Position numbers and translations under genes: made by a program. Under the pieces are notes generated by a model. That model worked only from the letters and a program-made list of their open reading frames with translations. It ran no database searches and had not been told where the DNA came from. Below are positions 1 to 6,061 of a stretch of 8,492 bases of DNA, one piece after another. The DNA comes from an uncultured Pseudomonadota bacterium (GTDB lineage: Bacteria > Pseudomonadota > Gammaproteobacteria > Burkholderiales > SG8-39): assembly GCA_903895005.1 (NCBI GenBank), contig CAITSH010000350.1:1-8492 (forward strand), written 5' to 3'. Numbering within the stretch: the first letter of the stretch is position 1; the number at the start of each line of letters is the position of its first letter.

Positions 1-123
1 AACTCCAATCGATTGCAGACCAGCTAAACCAACGACCACGCAAGTGTCTTGGCTACCTGACCCCGCACGAGGTACTCTTCGGCCTCAAGCCCATACCCAT
101 TGCGCTTCGAACTTAAATTCGCA
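1..123 (+). mobile_element. Right end of an IS30-family insertion sequence (partial)
   Basis: The left edge of the window carries the last codons of an IS30-type transposase. They run straight into a stretch at about 99-123 (ATTGCGCTTCGAACTTAAAT and the next five bases) that resembles an IS30-type terminal inverted repeat read outward. In this family the transposase stop codon commonly sits inside or beside the right inverted repeat, as it does here at 114-116. The left end and any target duplication lie outside the window, so intactness cannot be judged. The exact right boundary is an estimate. The element ends only about 40 bp before the next gene start, so it may have replaced that gene's native promoter. 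Confidence 0.6.
3..116 (+). CDS. IS30-family transposase, C-terminal fragment
   Basis: The reading frame is open from the window edge to a TAA at 114-116 and encodes 37 residues. It includes LNQRPRKCLGYLTPHEVLF, which matches the conserved end of IS30-family DDE transposases, where an LN-x-RPRK-x-LG-x-x-TP-x-E-V pattern follows the catalytic domain. The protein would catalyse cut-out and insertion of its own element. The DDE catalytic residues are upstream of the window, so activity cannot be assessed. The one deviation from the usual pattern is a Cys where Thr or Arg is common after RPRK. The family call rests on this single conserved motif, but the motif is distinctive. Confidence 0.75.
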   Translation, partial: LQSIADQLNQRPRKCLGYLTPHEVLFGLKPIPIALRT

Positions 124-153
124 GATGGCCATGTGGTGTTGCAGTAGTTAACC

Positions 154-160
154 AAGGAGG
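154..160 (+). promoter_or_regulatory. Strong Shine-Dalgarno site for the SDR gene
   Basis: AAGGAGG is a perfect anti-16S match, 4 bases before the ATG at 165. It fixes the start codon of the dehydrogenase gene and is the strongest ribosome binding site in the window. Confidence 0.8.
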
Positions 161-164
161 AATC

Positions 165-938
165 ATGGTTTTAAAGGGCAAGATAGCCTGGGTCACCGGT
201 GCCGGCACCGGCATCGGTAATGCGGCCGCAACGGAGCTCGCCCGGTCGGGCGCCACCGTCGTAATCAGCGGCAGGCGCAAGGATGTGCTTGAGTCCGCGG
301 TCAAGGCCATTGTCGCCGAAGGCGGCAGGGCCGAGGCGCTGGCCCTGGATGCCACCGACAAGGCGGCGGTGGCCAGGGGCGCGGCGGACATCATCGCGCG
401 CCACGGCCGCGTCGACATACTGGTCAATAGCGCCGGCACCAATGTGGCAAAGCGGTTTTTGAAAGACCTGGTGCCCGAGGACTGGGACAAGGTGGTGGCC
501 ATCAATCTCAACGGTGCGTTTTACTGCATCGCGGCGGTGCTGCCTTCGATGCGCGCCAGCAAGGGCGGGCTGGTGATCAATATCGCATCGTGGTTTGGGC
601 GCTGGCCCGGCTATCTGGGCGGCGCGGCCTATAACGCCAGCAAACAGGCCATGTCGACGATGACGCACCAGATCAATATCGAAGAAGGGCTCAACGGCAT
701 TCGCGGCTGCTGTATCTACCCGGGCGAAGTGGCCACGCCATTGCTAAAGGCAAGGCCGATTCCGCCTTCGCAGGCGGCAATCGACACCATGCTCAAGCCT
801 GAAGACCTTGGTCGCGCCGTGCGCTTTGTCGCCGAGTCACCGGCCCATGTGTGCATCAACGACCTGGTCATCTCACCGACCTGGAACCGGTTGATACTTG
901 GCGACGCAGACATCAAGCTCGCGCCGGCGCGGGCCTAG
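165..938 (+). CDS. Short-chain dehydrogenase/reductase (SDR family)
   Basis: This 257-residue cytosolic oxidoreductase has the usual length of a classical SDR and would use NAD(P)(H) to oxidise an alcohol or reduce a ketone. The nucleotide-binding motif TGAGTGIG is at residues 11-18. An NSAG variant of NNAG is at 88-91. The catalytic tetrad is complete: Asn114, Ser142, Tyr156 and Lys160 (YNASK). The PG motif after beta-6 is at 186-187 (YPGEVATPL). The basic pair in SGRR after the second beta strand hints at NADP(H), which is inference. The start is set by the AAGGAGG site. The gene lies immediately downstream of the IS30 end and 65 bp before a binding-protein gene on the same strand, so it may be the first gene of that transcription unit. 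The substrate is unknown because SDR sequences rarely reveal it. Confidence 0.93.
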   Translation: MVLKGKIAWVTGAGTGIGNAAATELARSGATVVISGRRKDVLESAVKAIVAEGGRAEALALDATDKAAVARGAADIIARHGRVDILVNSAGTNVAKRFLKDLVPEDWDKVVAINLNGAFYCIAAVLPSMRASKGGLVINIASWFGRWPGYLGGAAYNASKQAMSTMTHQINIEEGLNGIRGCCIYPGEVATPLLKARPIPPSQAAIDTMLKPEDLGRAVRFVAESPAHVCINDLVISPTWNRLILGDADIKLAPARA

Positions 939-1003
939 CCCCGGCTGCCTGGCCGCCACACGCAACGTAATCCCCGAACCTGTTCACTCTCAAAGAGCTC
1001 CTT

Positions 1004-1963
1004 ATGCGAAAACTATTGGCGTTTCTCTTCTTTTGCGGCATCACGGGCATGGCGATGGCGCAAACCTGGCCGTCCCGTCCGATGCGGCTGGTGATCCCGT
1101 TCTCGCCCGGAGGCGGTGCGGACATCGCCGGCCGGGTGCTGGCCCAGGAATTGAGCGACGAACTCAAGCAGCCCGTGGTGGTCGAGAACCGCGTCGGCGC
1201 CGGTGGGACCATTGCACCTGACAACGTCGCCAAGTCGCCGGCCGACGGCTATTCCATGGTCCTGGGGCATGTCGGCGGGATCGCCGTTGCGCCGCACCTG
1301 TACAAAAAGCTGCCCTTTGATCCGATCAAGGATCTCGCGCCGGTGACGCTGGTTGTTAACGGGCTGAGTGTCCTCGTCGTCAACCCGGCGCTGCCGGTCA
1401 AGACGGTGCGAGAGCTCGTCGCCTACGCCAAGGCGAACCCCAACCAGCTCTCCTTTGGTTCCGCGGGCACGGGCACCGATACGCACCTTGCGGGCGAATT
1501 GTTCAAGACCATGACCGGAACCAACATGGTCCATGTCCCGTACAAGGGCGGCGCGCCGGCGATGCTGGACCTTATCGCGGGGCGCGTGCAACTGAGCTTT
1601 GCCTCGGTCGCCACCACCATCGGATACATCCAGACCGGCAGGCTGCGCGCCGTTGCGATGACCGGGGCCAAACCGTTCGAGGGTTTGCCGAACGTGCCGA
1701 CTGTTTCCGAATCGGGTGTTCCGGGCTATGAGATCAACAACTGGTACGGCATATTCGTTCCCGCCGGCACGCCGGATGAGATCATTCAAAAGCTCAACGC
1801 CGCGACGATCAAGGCGGTGCAAAAGCCCGACGTGCGCGCCAAGCTCATCGCCGCCGGCCTGGAGCCGATGTGGAGCACGCCCGCCGAATTCTCCGCCTAT
1901 GTGCGTGCTGAAACGGCCAAGTGGGGCAAGATCGTGCGCGATTCGGGAGCGACGGCAGAATGA
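1004..1963 (+). CDS. Tripartite tricarboxylate transporter substrate-binding protein (Bug/TctC family)
   Basis: This 319-residue exported protein matches the Bug (TctC) family of periplasmic binding proteins, which capture carboxylates, amino acids or aromatic acids for TctAB-type transporters. A signal peptide is clear: MRK, a hydrophobic stretch to about residue 15, then AMA|Q with probable cleavage after residue 19. Mature landmarks are RLVIPFSPGGGAD (28-40, the first ligand loop), SPADGYS (78-84), HVPYKGG (177-183, second ligand loop region) and VPTVSESGVPGYE (231-243). The conserved C-terminal AKWGKIV is also present. The ATG has only a weak purine stretch (AAAGAG) before it, but the signal peptide supports the start. 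No TctA or TctB gene is nearby, so it is an orphan receptor. Its stop overlaps the start of the following MmgE/PrpD gene, which implies co-translation and perhaps a shared substrate. Confidence 0.93.
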   Translation: MRKLLAFLFFCGITGMAMAQTWPSRPMRLVIPFSPGGGADIAGRVLAQELSDELKQPVVVENRVGAGGTIAPDNVAKSPADGYSMVLGHVGGIAVAPHLYKKLPFDPIKDLAPVTLVVNGLSVLVVNPALPVKTVRELVAYAKANPNQLSFGSAGTGTDTHLAGELFKTMTGTNMVHVPYKGGAPAMLDLIAGRVQLSFASVATTIGYIQTGRLRAVAMTGAKPFEGLPNVPTVSESGVPGYEINNWYGIFVPAGTPDEIIQKLNAATIKAVQKPDVRAKLIAAGLEPMWSTPAEFSAYVRAETAKWGKIVRDSGATAE

Positions 1964-3309
1964 GCACCGGACATTCACGCGCGCTGGCTGAATACGCGTC
2001 GGGGCTTCGCTATGAAGACATTCCCGCCGACGTGGTGCAAATCGCCAAGAACAGCATCGCCGACACCTTCGCAATAATGTCCTTCGGGGCGGCCATGCCC
2101 TGGAGCCGCATGATCACCGATTACGCCAGGACAAACAGCGCGCCGGGCCGCAGCCGGATACTGGGCACCGTCGATTGTGCGAGCCCGCCCGCGGCGGCGC
2201 TTTGCAACGGCGCATTCGCGCATGCCTTTGAAATGGACAACCTGACCAAACCGAACTCGGGCTCGCACCCGGGGGCGACGGTGCTGTCCTCGATTCTTGC
2301 GCTCGCGCAAGACAAGGGGGTGGGCGGGCGCGAACTGGTCACCGCATTTGTCGCCGGGTCTGAAGTGATGATCCGCATCGGGCACGCGACGCGGCACAGC
2401 AATGAAAAGCACGGCTACCACGCCCCGGGAACCACCGGGCCGTTTGGCGCGGCGGCGGGTTCGGCGCGCCTGCTCAAGCTTGACGCGGATAAAACCGCCA
2501 ACGCCATCGGGATTGCGGCGTCCACGGCAGCCGGGATTCTCGAGTTCGCGAAGTCGGGCACCGGCGCGATGGTAAAGCGCCTGCACCTGGGGCGCGCCGG
2601 CGAAAGCGGCGTGCTGGCGGCAAGCCTGGCCGAACGCGGCTTTACCGGGCCTTCGAGTGCGCTCGAGGGCGAGTTCGGTTTTATCAAGGTGTTTTGCCGT
2701 GAGTACGACATGGATGCGCTGGTGCGCGGCCTGGGCAGTGTCTGGGTATCGCGCAGCATCCTGACAAAACGGTACGCCTGCCATATCACCGCGCATACCC
2801 CGGTCGATTCGGCCATCGCACTGCGCGAGGCGCATCAGATACGCCCTGAGGATATCGCCTCGATGCGTGTCGCCGGGACCGAGCGCATGCTGCGGGCCAA
2901 CAACATTCCGCGCCCGAAGGACTTGATGATGTCGCAGTACAGCATCCCGTATTGCGTCGCGCTGTCGATGTTCCACAACCCGATGGACCCGGGCTCGTTC
3001 AACGACGCAACGGCGGCCGATCCGCAAATCCTCGATCTTTGCGCCAGGACCTCGATGGTTCTCGCCCCGCCGCCAGACAATCAGGGCGACATGACCACCA
3101 CGCTGACCATCACGCTCAAGGACGGCCGTTCGTTTGAGCGGCGCGCGACCCACTTCAAGGGCACGCCTGAAGAGGCGCTGACCGTGGACGAACTGCGGAC
3201 CAAGTTCCTGCTGGTGACCAAACAGTTCGGAAACGAAAAAATGGCAAAGACGTTTGATCGCATCCAGAACCTGGAAGCCGAGAACGACCTCGCCTGGCTG
3301 GGTGCCTAG
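1960..3309 (+). CDS. MmgE/PrpD family protein (2-methylcitrate dehydratase-like lyase)
   Basis: This 449-residue cytosolic protein belongs to the MmgE/PrpD superfamily, which includes 2-methylcitrate dehydratase and cis-aconitate decarboxylase; these enzymes act on tri- and dicarboxylic acids. The length is typical. Recognisable blocks are FEMDNLTKPNSGSHPG (90-105), GTTGPFGAAAGSARLL (157-172), GAMVKRLHLGRAGESG (202-217), KRYACHITAHTPVDSA (270-285) and QYSIPYCVALSMF (326-338). By motif position, recalled from memory, Asp93, His103, His154, Lys206 and His275 or His279 match the catalytic residues known in cis-aconitate decarboxylase, so an active enzyme is likely. The start chosen is the ATG at 1960, forming ATGA with the upstream stop and preceded by GGGAG at 1945-1949. 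A longer frame from the GTG at 1921 would add 13 residues unlike the family and overlap the binding protein more. The substrate is unknown; many Burkholderiales family members sit beside Bug genes and are uncharacterised. Confidence 0.88.
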   Translation: MSTGHSRALAEYASGLRYEDIPADVVQIAKNSIADTFAIMSFGAAMPWSRMITDYARTNSAPGRSRILGTVDCASPPAAALCNGAFAHAFEMDNLTKPNSGSHPGATVLSSILALAQDKGVGGRELVTAFVAGSEVMIRIGHATRHSNEKHGYHAPGTTGPFGAAAGSARLLKLDADKTANAIGIAASTAAGILEFAKSGTGAMVKRLHLGRAGESGVLAASLAERGFTGPSSALEGEFGFIKVFCREYDMDALVRGLGSVWVSRSILTKRYACHITAHTPVDSAIALREAHQIRPEDIASMRVAGTERMLRANNIPRPKDLMMSQYSIPYCVALSMFHNPMDPGSFNDATAADPQILDLCARTSMVLAPPPDNQGDMTTTLTITLKDGRSFERRATHFKGTPEEALTVDELRTKFLLVTKQFGNEKMAKTFDRIQNLEAENDLAWLGA

Positions 3310-3313
3310 TTTT

Positions 3314-3358
3314 ACCGGCGTGACCGGCGTGACCGGTGTGACCGGTGTGACCGGTGTG
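3314..3358. repeat. Five tandem copies of a 9-bp repeat, ACCGGYGTG
   Basis: Starting 5 bp after the MmgE/PrpD stop codon, the unit ACCGGYGTG occurs five times head to tail (3314, 3323, 3332, 3341, 3350). The only variation is C in the first two copies and T in the last three at the sixth base. It lies wholly between two convergent genes. This is a short minisatellite-type array whose copy number may vary by slippage. No coding role is apparent. It has no spacers, so it is not a CRISPR. Confidence 0.9.
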
Positions 3359-3366
3359 TCAAGCCT

Positions 3367-3388
3367 GCGAGGCGCGCCCGCGCCTCGC
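3367..3388. terminator. Perfect inverted repeat between convergent genes, possible bidirectional terminator
   Basis: GCGAGGCGCG (3367-3376) and CGCGCCTCGC (3379-3388) are perfect complements around a 2-base centre. RNA from either strand would form a very GC-rich hairpin of about 9 bp with a 4-base loop. It lies between the ends of the plus-strand lyase gene and the minus-strand deacetylase-like gene, where a shared terminator would be expected. Neither side has a T tract, so it is not a textbook intrinsic terminator and may instead block exonucleases or pause polymerase. Confidence 0.5.
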
Positions 3389-3404
3389 TAACGCGCAAGC
3401 CAGC

Positions 3405-4295
3405 TCAGCCCGCCGGCTGGGTTGTGAGGAAATGCCGGGCGATTTCCTCGCCCGTCGCCTTCCACACGCCCTCGAATCCGAGGATGTGGTCGAGGGCCCG
3501 TTCCAGCGCGCGGATGCGATGCGGCTGGCCGGTCACGTAAGGATGCAGGCAGATGGCCATCACGCGGGCCGAGTGTTCGCCCTCGCGCCAGAGCACTTCA
3601 AATTGGTCGCGAATCATTCGCTCGAATTCACCCGGTGTATAGCCTGAACGCACGATCGCCGCGGTGTCGTTGACTTCGTAGGAGTAGGGCACCGACACCA
3701 GCTTCTTGCCGCCGATGTCCATGAGGTAGGGCTGGTCGTCGTTCACCCAGTCCGCCACATACATGCAGCCCTCGGCTGCAAGGTGATCGAGGGTGTTCCA
3801 GGTTTCCTGCAGCCCCGACCCGAGCCAGCCGACGGGCCGGCGGCCGGTGGCCTTCTGGATGCGGTCGAGCGCAGCCTTGATGAGTTCGTGTTCCTTTTCC
3901 GGCGCCACCTCGTTGAGGCGTTCAACGTTGGTGCGGTTGTGCCCCATCATCTCCCAGCCGAGCTTCATGCAGTCTTCGATGATTTCGGGATGGTGGTCGC
4001 ACACGTCGGAGTTGAGCGCTACGGTGCTGCGGATGCCGCGTTTGGACAGCGCGTCCATCAGCCGGAACACGCCCACGCGGTTGCCGTAGTCGCGCTGGGC
4101 CCAGTGCCGCACCATCGGCGTGCCGGCGTTGCCCTTGGGGCGTTCGTTCGCATCCCCGGGCATCGCCCGGTCAAGGGGGAAGAACTCGATGTTGGTGATG
4201 ACCCAGAGCGCGACGCGCGCGCCACCGGGCAATTCGAAGCGGGGACGGCGGGTGATTGCGCTATAGGGGAAGGGACCGTACTGGGCGGGTGTCAT
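3405..4295 (-). CDS. Polysaccharide deacetylase-family (NodB/CE4-fold) amidohydrolase, PuuE/imidase-like
   Basis: This 296-residue protein has no signal peptide, so it is probably cytosolic and acts on a small molecule rather than on cell-wall glycan. The order of motifs fits the polysaccharide deacetylase superfamily branch that includes the allantoinase PuuE, cyclic imidases and Helicobacter PgdA-like enzymes. They are WVITNIEFF (31-39), DYGNRVGVFRLMDAL (69-83), GIRSTVALNSDV (87-98), GWEMMGHNRTN (113-123), GWLGSGLQETWNTLDHLA (156-173, matching the family R/G-P-W-G-ETP-T-LA segment), DDQPYLM (186-192) and ICLHPYVTGQPHRI (248-261). His119 and His251 are candidate metal or active-site residues. 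Position 123 is Asn where a canonical NodB enzyme has the second zinc His, and the usual Asp-Asp of motif 1 is absent. The start is the ATG at 4295, with only a weak AGGA some 14 bases upstream. The gene diverges from the amidase gene across a 283-bp region. The substrate is unknown. Confidence 0.85.
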   Translation of the reverse strand: MTPAQYGPFPYSAITRRPRFELPGGARVALWVITNIEFFPLDRAMPGDANERPKGNAGTPMVRHWAQRDYGNRVGVFRLMDALSKRGIRSTVALNSDVCDHHPEIIEDCMKLGWEMMGHNRTNVERLNEVAPEKEHELIKAALDRIQKATGRRPVGWLGSGLQETWNTLDHLAAEGCMYVADWVNDDQPYLMDIGGKKLVSVPYSYEVNDTAAIVRSGYTPGEFERMIRDQFEVLWREGEHSARVMAICLHPYVTGQPHRIRALERALDHILGFEGVWKATGEEIARHFLTTQPAG

Positions 4296-4578
4296 GATGT
4301 GGGTGTGAATCCTGAAAGTGGGGGGGCTGGTGTGCCATGCATGCCATGCATCGGCATCGCGTTTTAAAAGATAACATACGGCCGGGCGTGTTCGCGTGAA
4401 ACAAGCAGGATTTCCCGCTGCGGGGGCCGGGCCCGTCCGCGTGCACGAGGGTTTTTATTTTACGGTGCACAACGGTGGCATGGCGGCGGCGATGGATTTA
4501 CCATCGTGGATGCCATCGCGGCTAATATCAGGTTCACCATCACGTCACGACAAATTTCCCCCGGCAGCGTACCCACCC
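4296..4578. promoter_or_regulatory. Divergent intergenic control region
   Basis: This 283-bp gap separates the starts of the minus-strand deacetylase-like gene and the plus-strand amidase gene, so it should hold both promoters. It is more AT-rich in patches than the surrounding genes: TTTTAAAA at 4362-4369 followed by GATAACAT at 4370-4377, and a T-rich patch at 4451-4462. Neither strand shows a convincing -35/-10 pair. The region also contains a tandem 9-bp repeat (4333-4350), two GTGCAC sites (4441-4446 and 4465-4470, the first within the palindrome CGTGCACG) and the inverted repeat CGATGG/CCATCG at 4490-4506. These are possible operator elements. No regulator gene is adjacent, so any regulator would be encoded elsewhere. 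A frame open from 4396 runs through much of this DNA into the amidase, but its translation does not look like the family. Confidence 0.6.
4333..4350. repeat. Two tandem copies of TGCCATGCA
   Basis: TGCCATGCA occurs at 4333-4341 and again at 4342-4350. It creates the 8-bp palindrome CATGCATG at 4336-4343 and an ATGCAT at 4346-4351. The pair lies 38-55 bp upstream of the deacetylase-like gene's start codon, beside the AT-rich patch, a plausible position for a regulator binding site. The function is inferred from position only. Confidence 0.6.
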
Positions 4579-5895
4579 ATGAATGCAAACGAACTCACCA
4601 GCCTGTCCGCCGCCGATTTGCTGGCGCGCATGCGTTCCAGGGAATTGGGCGCGGAAGAAGTGTTTCGCGCACATCTTGAAAAAATAGAATCGCGCGAGCC
4701 GCAAGTCGGTGCCTGGGTTTGCGTCAACGCCGATGCCGGCTTGCGCGCCGCCCGCCTGCTCGATGCCGGCCCGATCAGCGGTCCGCTGCACGGCCTGCCC
4801 GTTGGCGTGAAGGACATCATTGACACGGCCGACCTGCCGACCGAATACGGTTCGCCCATCTACGCCGGAAACCGGCCGGCGTGGGACGCGGCCTGCGTCG
4901 CGGCGATCAGGCGTGCCGGCGGTCTGGTGCTGGGGAAAACCGTGACGACGGAGTTCGCCTCGGCGCATCCGGGCAAGACGCGGCACCCGATGAATCCGCT
5001 GCATACGCCCGGGGGCTCTTCGAGCGGATCGGCCGCGGCCGTGGCCGATGGCATGAGCCCGGTGGCCCTTGGCACGCAGACCGGTGGTTCGGTCATCCGG
5101 CCCGCCGGATTTTGCGGTGTGGTCGGGTTCAAGCCGGGCTTTGGCGTCATCAACCGCCACGGTGTGAAAGCACTGTCCGAGTCGCTCGATACGGTCGGTG
5201 TGTTTGCGCGTGACGTGCGGGATGCGGCCCTCATTGCGGCGGTGGCCGCCGCGCGGCCCGAGTTGAATTTCAAGACTGCCGCAGCGGCGCCGCGCATCGG
5301 CATTGTGCGCGAGCATACGTGGGGCGAGGCGCGGGAGCGTGCTCTCGAAGTGCTCCGATGGAGCGTCGCGCAAATGGAGCGGGCCGGCGCCTCGGTGGAG
5401 GACGCGCGCCTGGGCATTGATTTCGGGCATCTCAATCACGCCCACCACGAAATTGAATTTTTCGACATGGCGCGCGCCCTGGCGTTCGAAATGAACGCGC
5501 ATGCGGCGCGCCTGTCCGACAAGCTGCGCGAGCGCCTGCAAGGTGCGGAAGGCATCAGCCCGGCGGACTATGCGCGCGAACACGCCTTTGCCCGCAAGGC
5601 ACGCCGCGATATCGACGACGCTTTTGCGGATTTCGATGTGCTGCTGACGTTTTCCGCCCCCGACGAGGCGCCCAAGGGGCTCACCGGCACAGGGAACTCG
5701 GTGTTCAACCGTGTCTGGACGGCATCGCATCTGCCCTGCCTCGCGCTGCCGATGCCGGGCCCCGGACTGGCCGCGACGGCCGCCCCTTGCGGCGACAACG
5801 GGCTGCCGATCGGCATCCAGCTTGTCGGCCGGCGCGGGGGCGATGTCAAACTGCTCGAAGTTGCGGCCTGGGTCGAGGCGGCGCTGCGGGGCTGA
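4579..5895 (+). CDS. Amidase signature family hydrolase
   Basis: This 438-residue amidase-signature enzyme would hydrolyse a carboxylic amide to acid and ammonia. The complete Ser-cisSer-Lys triad is visible: Lys78 in PVGVKDIIDTA, cis-Ser147 in the glycine/serine-rich GGSSSGSAAAVA (145-156), and the nucleophile Ser171 in GTQTGGSVIRPA (165-176). The spacings of 69 and 24 residues match family members such as malonamidase E2. The C-terminal block NRVWTASHLPCLALP and GLPIGIQLVGRRGGD (408-422) is also typical. The chosen start is the ATG at 4579, where family-like sequence (NELTSLSAADLLARM) begins. It has no good Shine-Dalgarno site, and the frame is open upstream to 4396, so the start is uncertain. 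Length fits the shorter amidase class (AtzF/GatA-like enzymes are often longer). GatA itself is unlikely because no GatB/GatC is nearby and the sequence context is catabolic. The substrate is not predictable. Confidence 0.9.
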   Translation: MNANELTSLSAADLLARMRSRELGAEEVFRAHLEKIESREPQVGAWVCVNADAGLRAARLLDAGPISGPLHGLPVGVKDIIDTADLPTEYGSPIYAGNRPAWDAACVAAIRRAGGLVLGKTVTTEFASAHPGKTRHPMNPLHTPGGSSSGSAAAVADGMSPVALGTQTGGSVIRPAGFCGVVGFKPGFGVINRHGVKALSESLDTVGVFARDVRDAALIAAVAAARPELNFKTAAAAPRIGIVREHTWGEARERALEVLRWSVAQMERAGASVEDARLGIDFGHLNHAHHEIEFFDMARALAFEMNAHAARLSDKLRERLQGAEGISPADYAREHAFARKARRDIDDAFADFDVLLTFSAPDEAPKGLTGTGNSVFNRVWTASHLPCLALPMPGPGLAATAAPCGDNGLPIGIQLVGRRGGDVKLLEVAAWVEAALRG

Positions 5896-5901
5896 GCGCG
5901 G

Positions 5902-5930
5902 GCGCAGCGGGTGTTCCGTGCTGCGCTTTG
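5902..5930 (+). terminator. Hairpin with short T-rich tail after the amidase gene
   Basis: Six bases after the amidase stop, GCGCAGC (5902-5908) pairs with GCTGCGC (5920-5926) around an 11-base loop that can itself pair GG with CC, and TTTG follows. The position and the trailing T's suggest an intrinsic terminator, although the T tract is short. Confidence 0.5.
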
Positions 5931-6018
5931 TCGCGCGTCAGCGTGTGGCACGTCAGCGCCCCGGCGACGGTGTTGGTGAAACCCTGATTTGAGCGCGGTG
6001 ATGCGTGCGCGCAAGCGT

Positions 6019-6024
6019 TATAGT
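6019..6024 (+). promoter_or_regulatory. Candidate -10 element upstream of the DUF1648-like gene
   Basis: TATAGT differs from the consensus TATAAT at one base and lies 38 bases before the ATG at 6062, giving a leader of about 30 nt. No good -35 box is found at 16-18 bp spacing. With a terminator-like hairpin upstream at 5902, the small membrane gene is probably transcribed on its own. Confidence 0.35.
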
Positions 6025-6061
6025 GCATTCAGGCGGTTGAACTTAATGAACGAGGCGGCAG

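Noticed and set aside
1013..2074. Long minus-strand open frame (353 codons) opposite the first binding-protein gene
   Set aside because: Its translation is Arg-rich and low in family-like motifs, as expected for the reverse strand of GC-rich coding DNA. The plus strand encodes a complete, recognisable Bug-family protein.
1975..3153. Minus-strand open frame (392 codons) opposite the MmgE/PrpD gene
   Set aside because: Its composition is Arg/His/Gly-rich with no recognisable domain, and it lies fully inside a well-supported gene on the other strand.
1004..3309. Complete TctCBA transporter operon
   Set aside because: Neither binding-protein gene is accompanied by TctA (12-helix) or TctB (4-helix) subunits. 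The 4-helix protein at 6062 carries DUF1648-like motifs and does not resemble TctB.
3314..3358. CRISPR-like array
   Set aside because: The 9-bp units are directly adjacent with no spacers, far too short for CRISPR repeats, and no cas gene is present.
3357..3362. TTGACA -35 box on the minus strand
   Set aside because: The hexamer matches consensus, but the required spacing leads into the GC-rich 9-bp repeats with no -10 element, and it would fire antisense into the lyase gene.
3367..3388. Textbook rho-independent terminator
   Set aside because: The stem is perfect but no T tract follows on either strand, so it is kept only as a possible terminator.
4540..5730. Minus-strand open frame (396 codons) opposite the amidase gene
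   Set aside because: No motif or family resemblance; it is antisense to an amidase with an intact catalytic triad and open only through codon bias.
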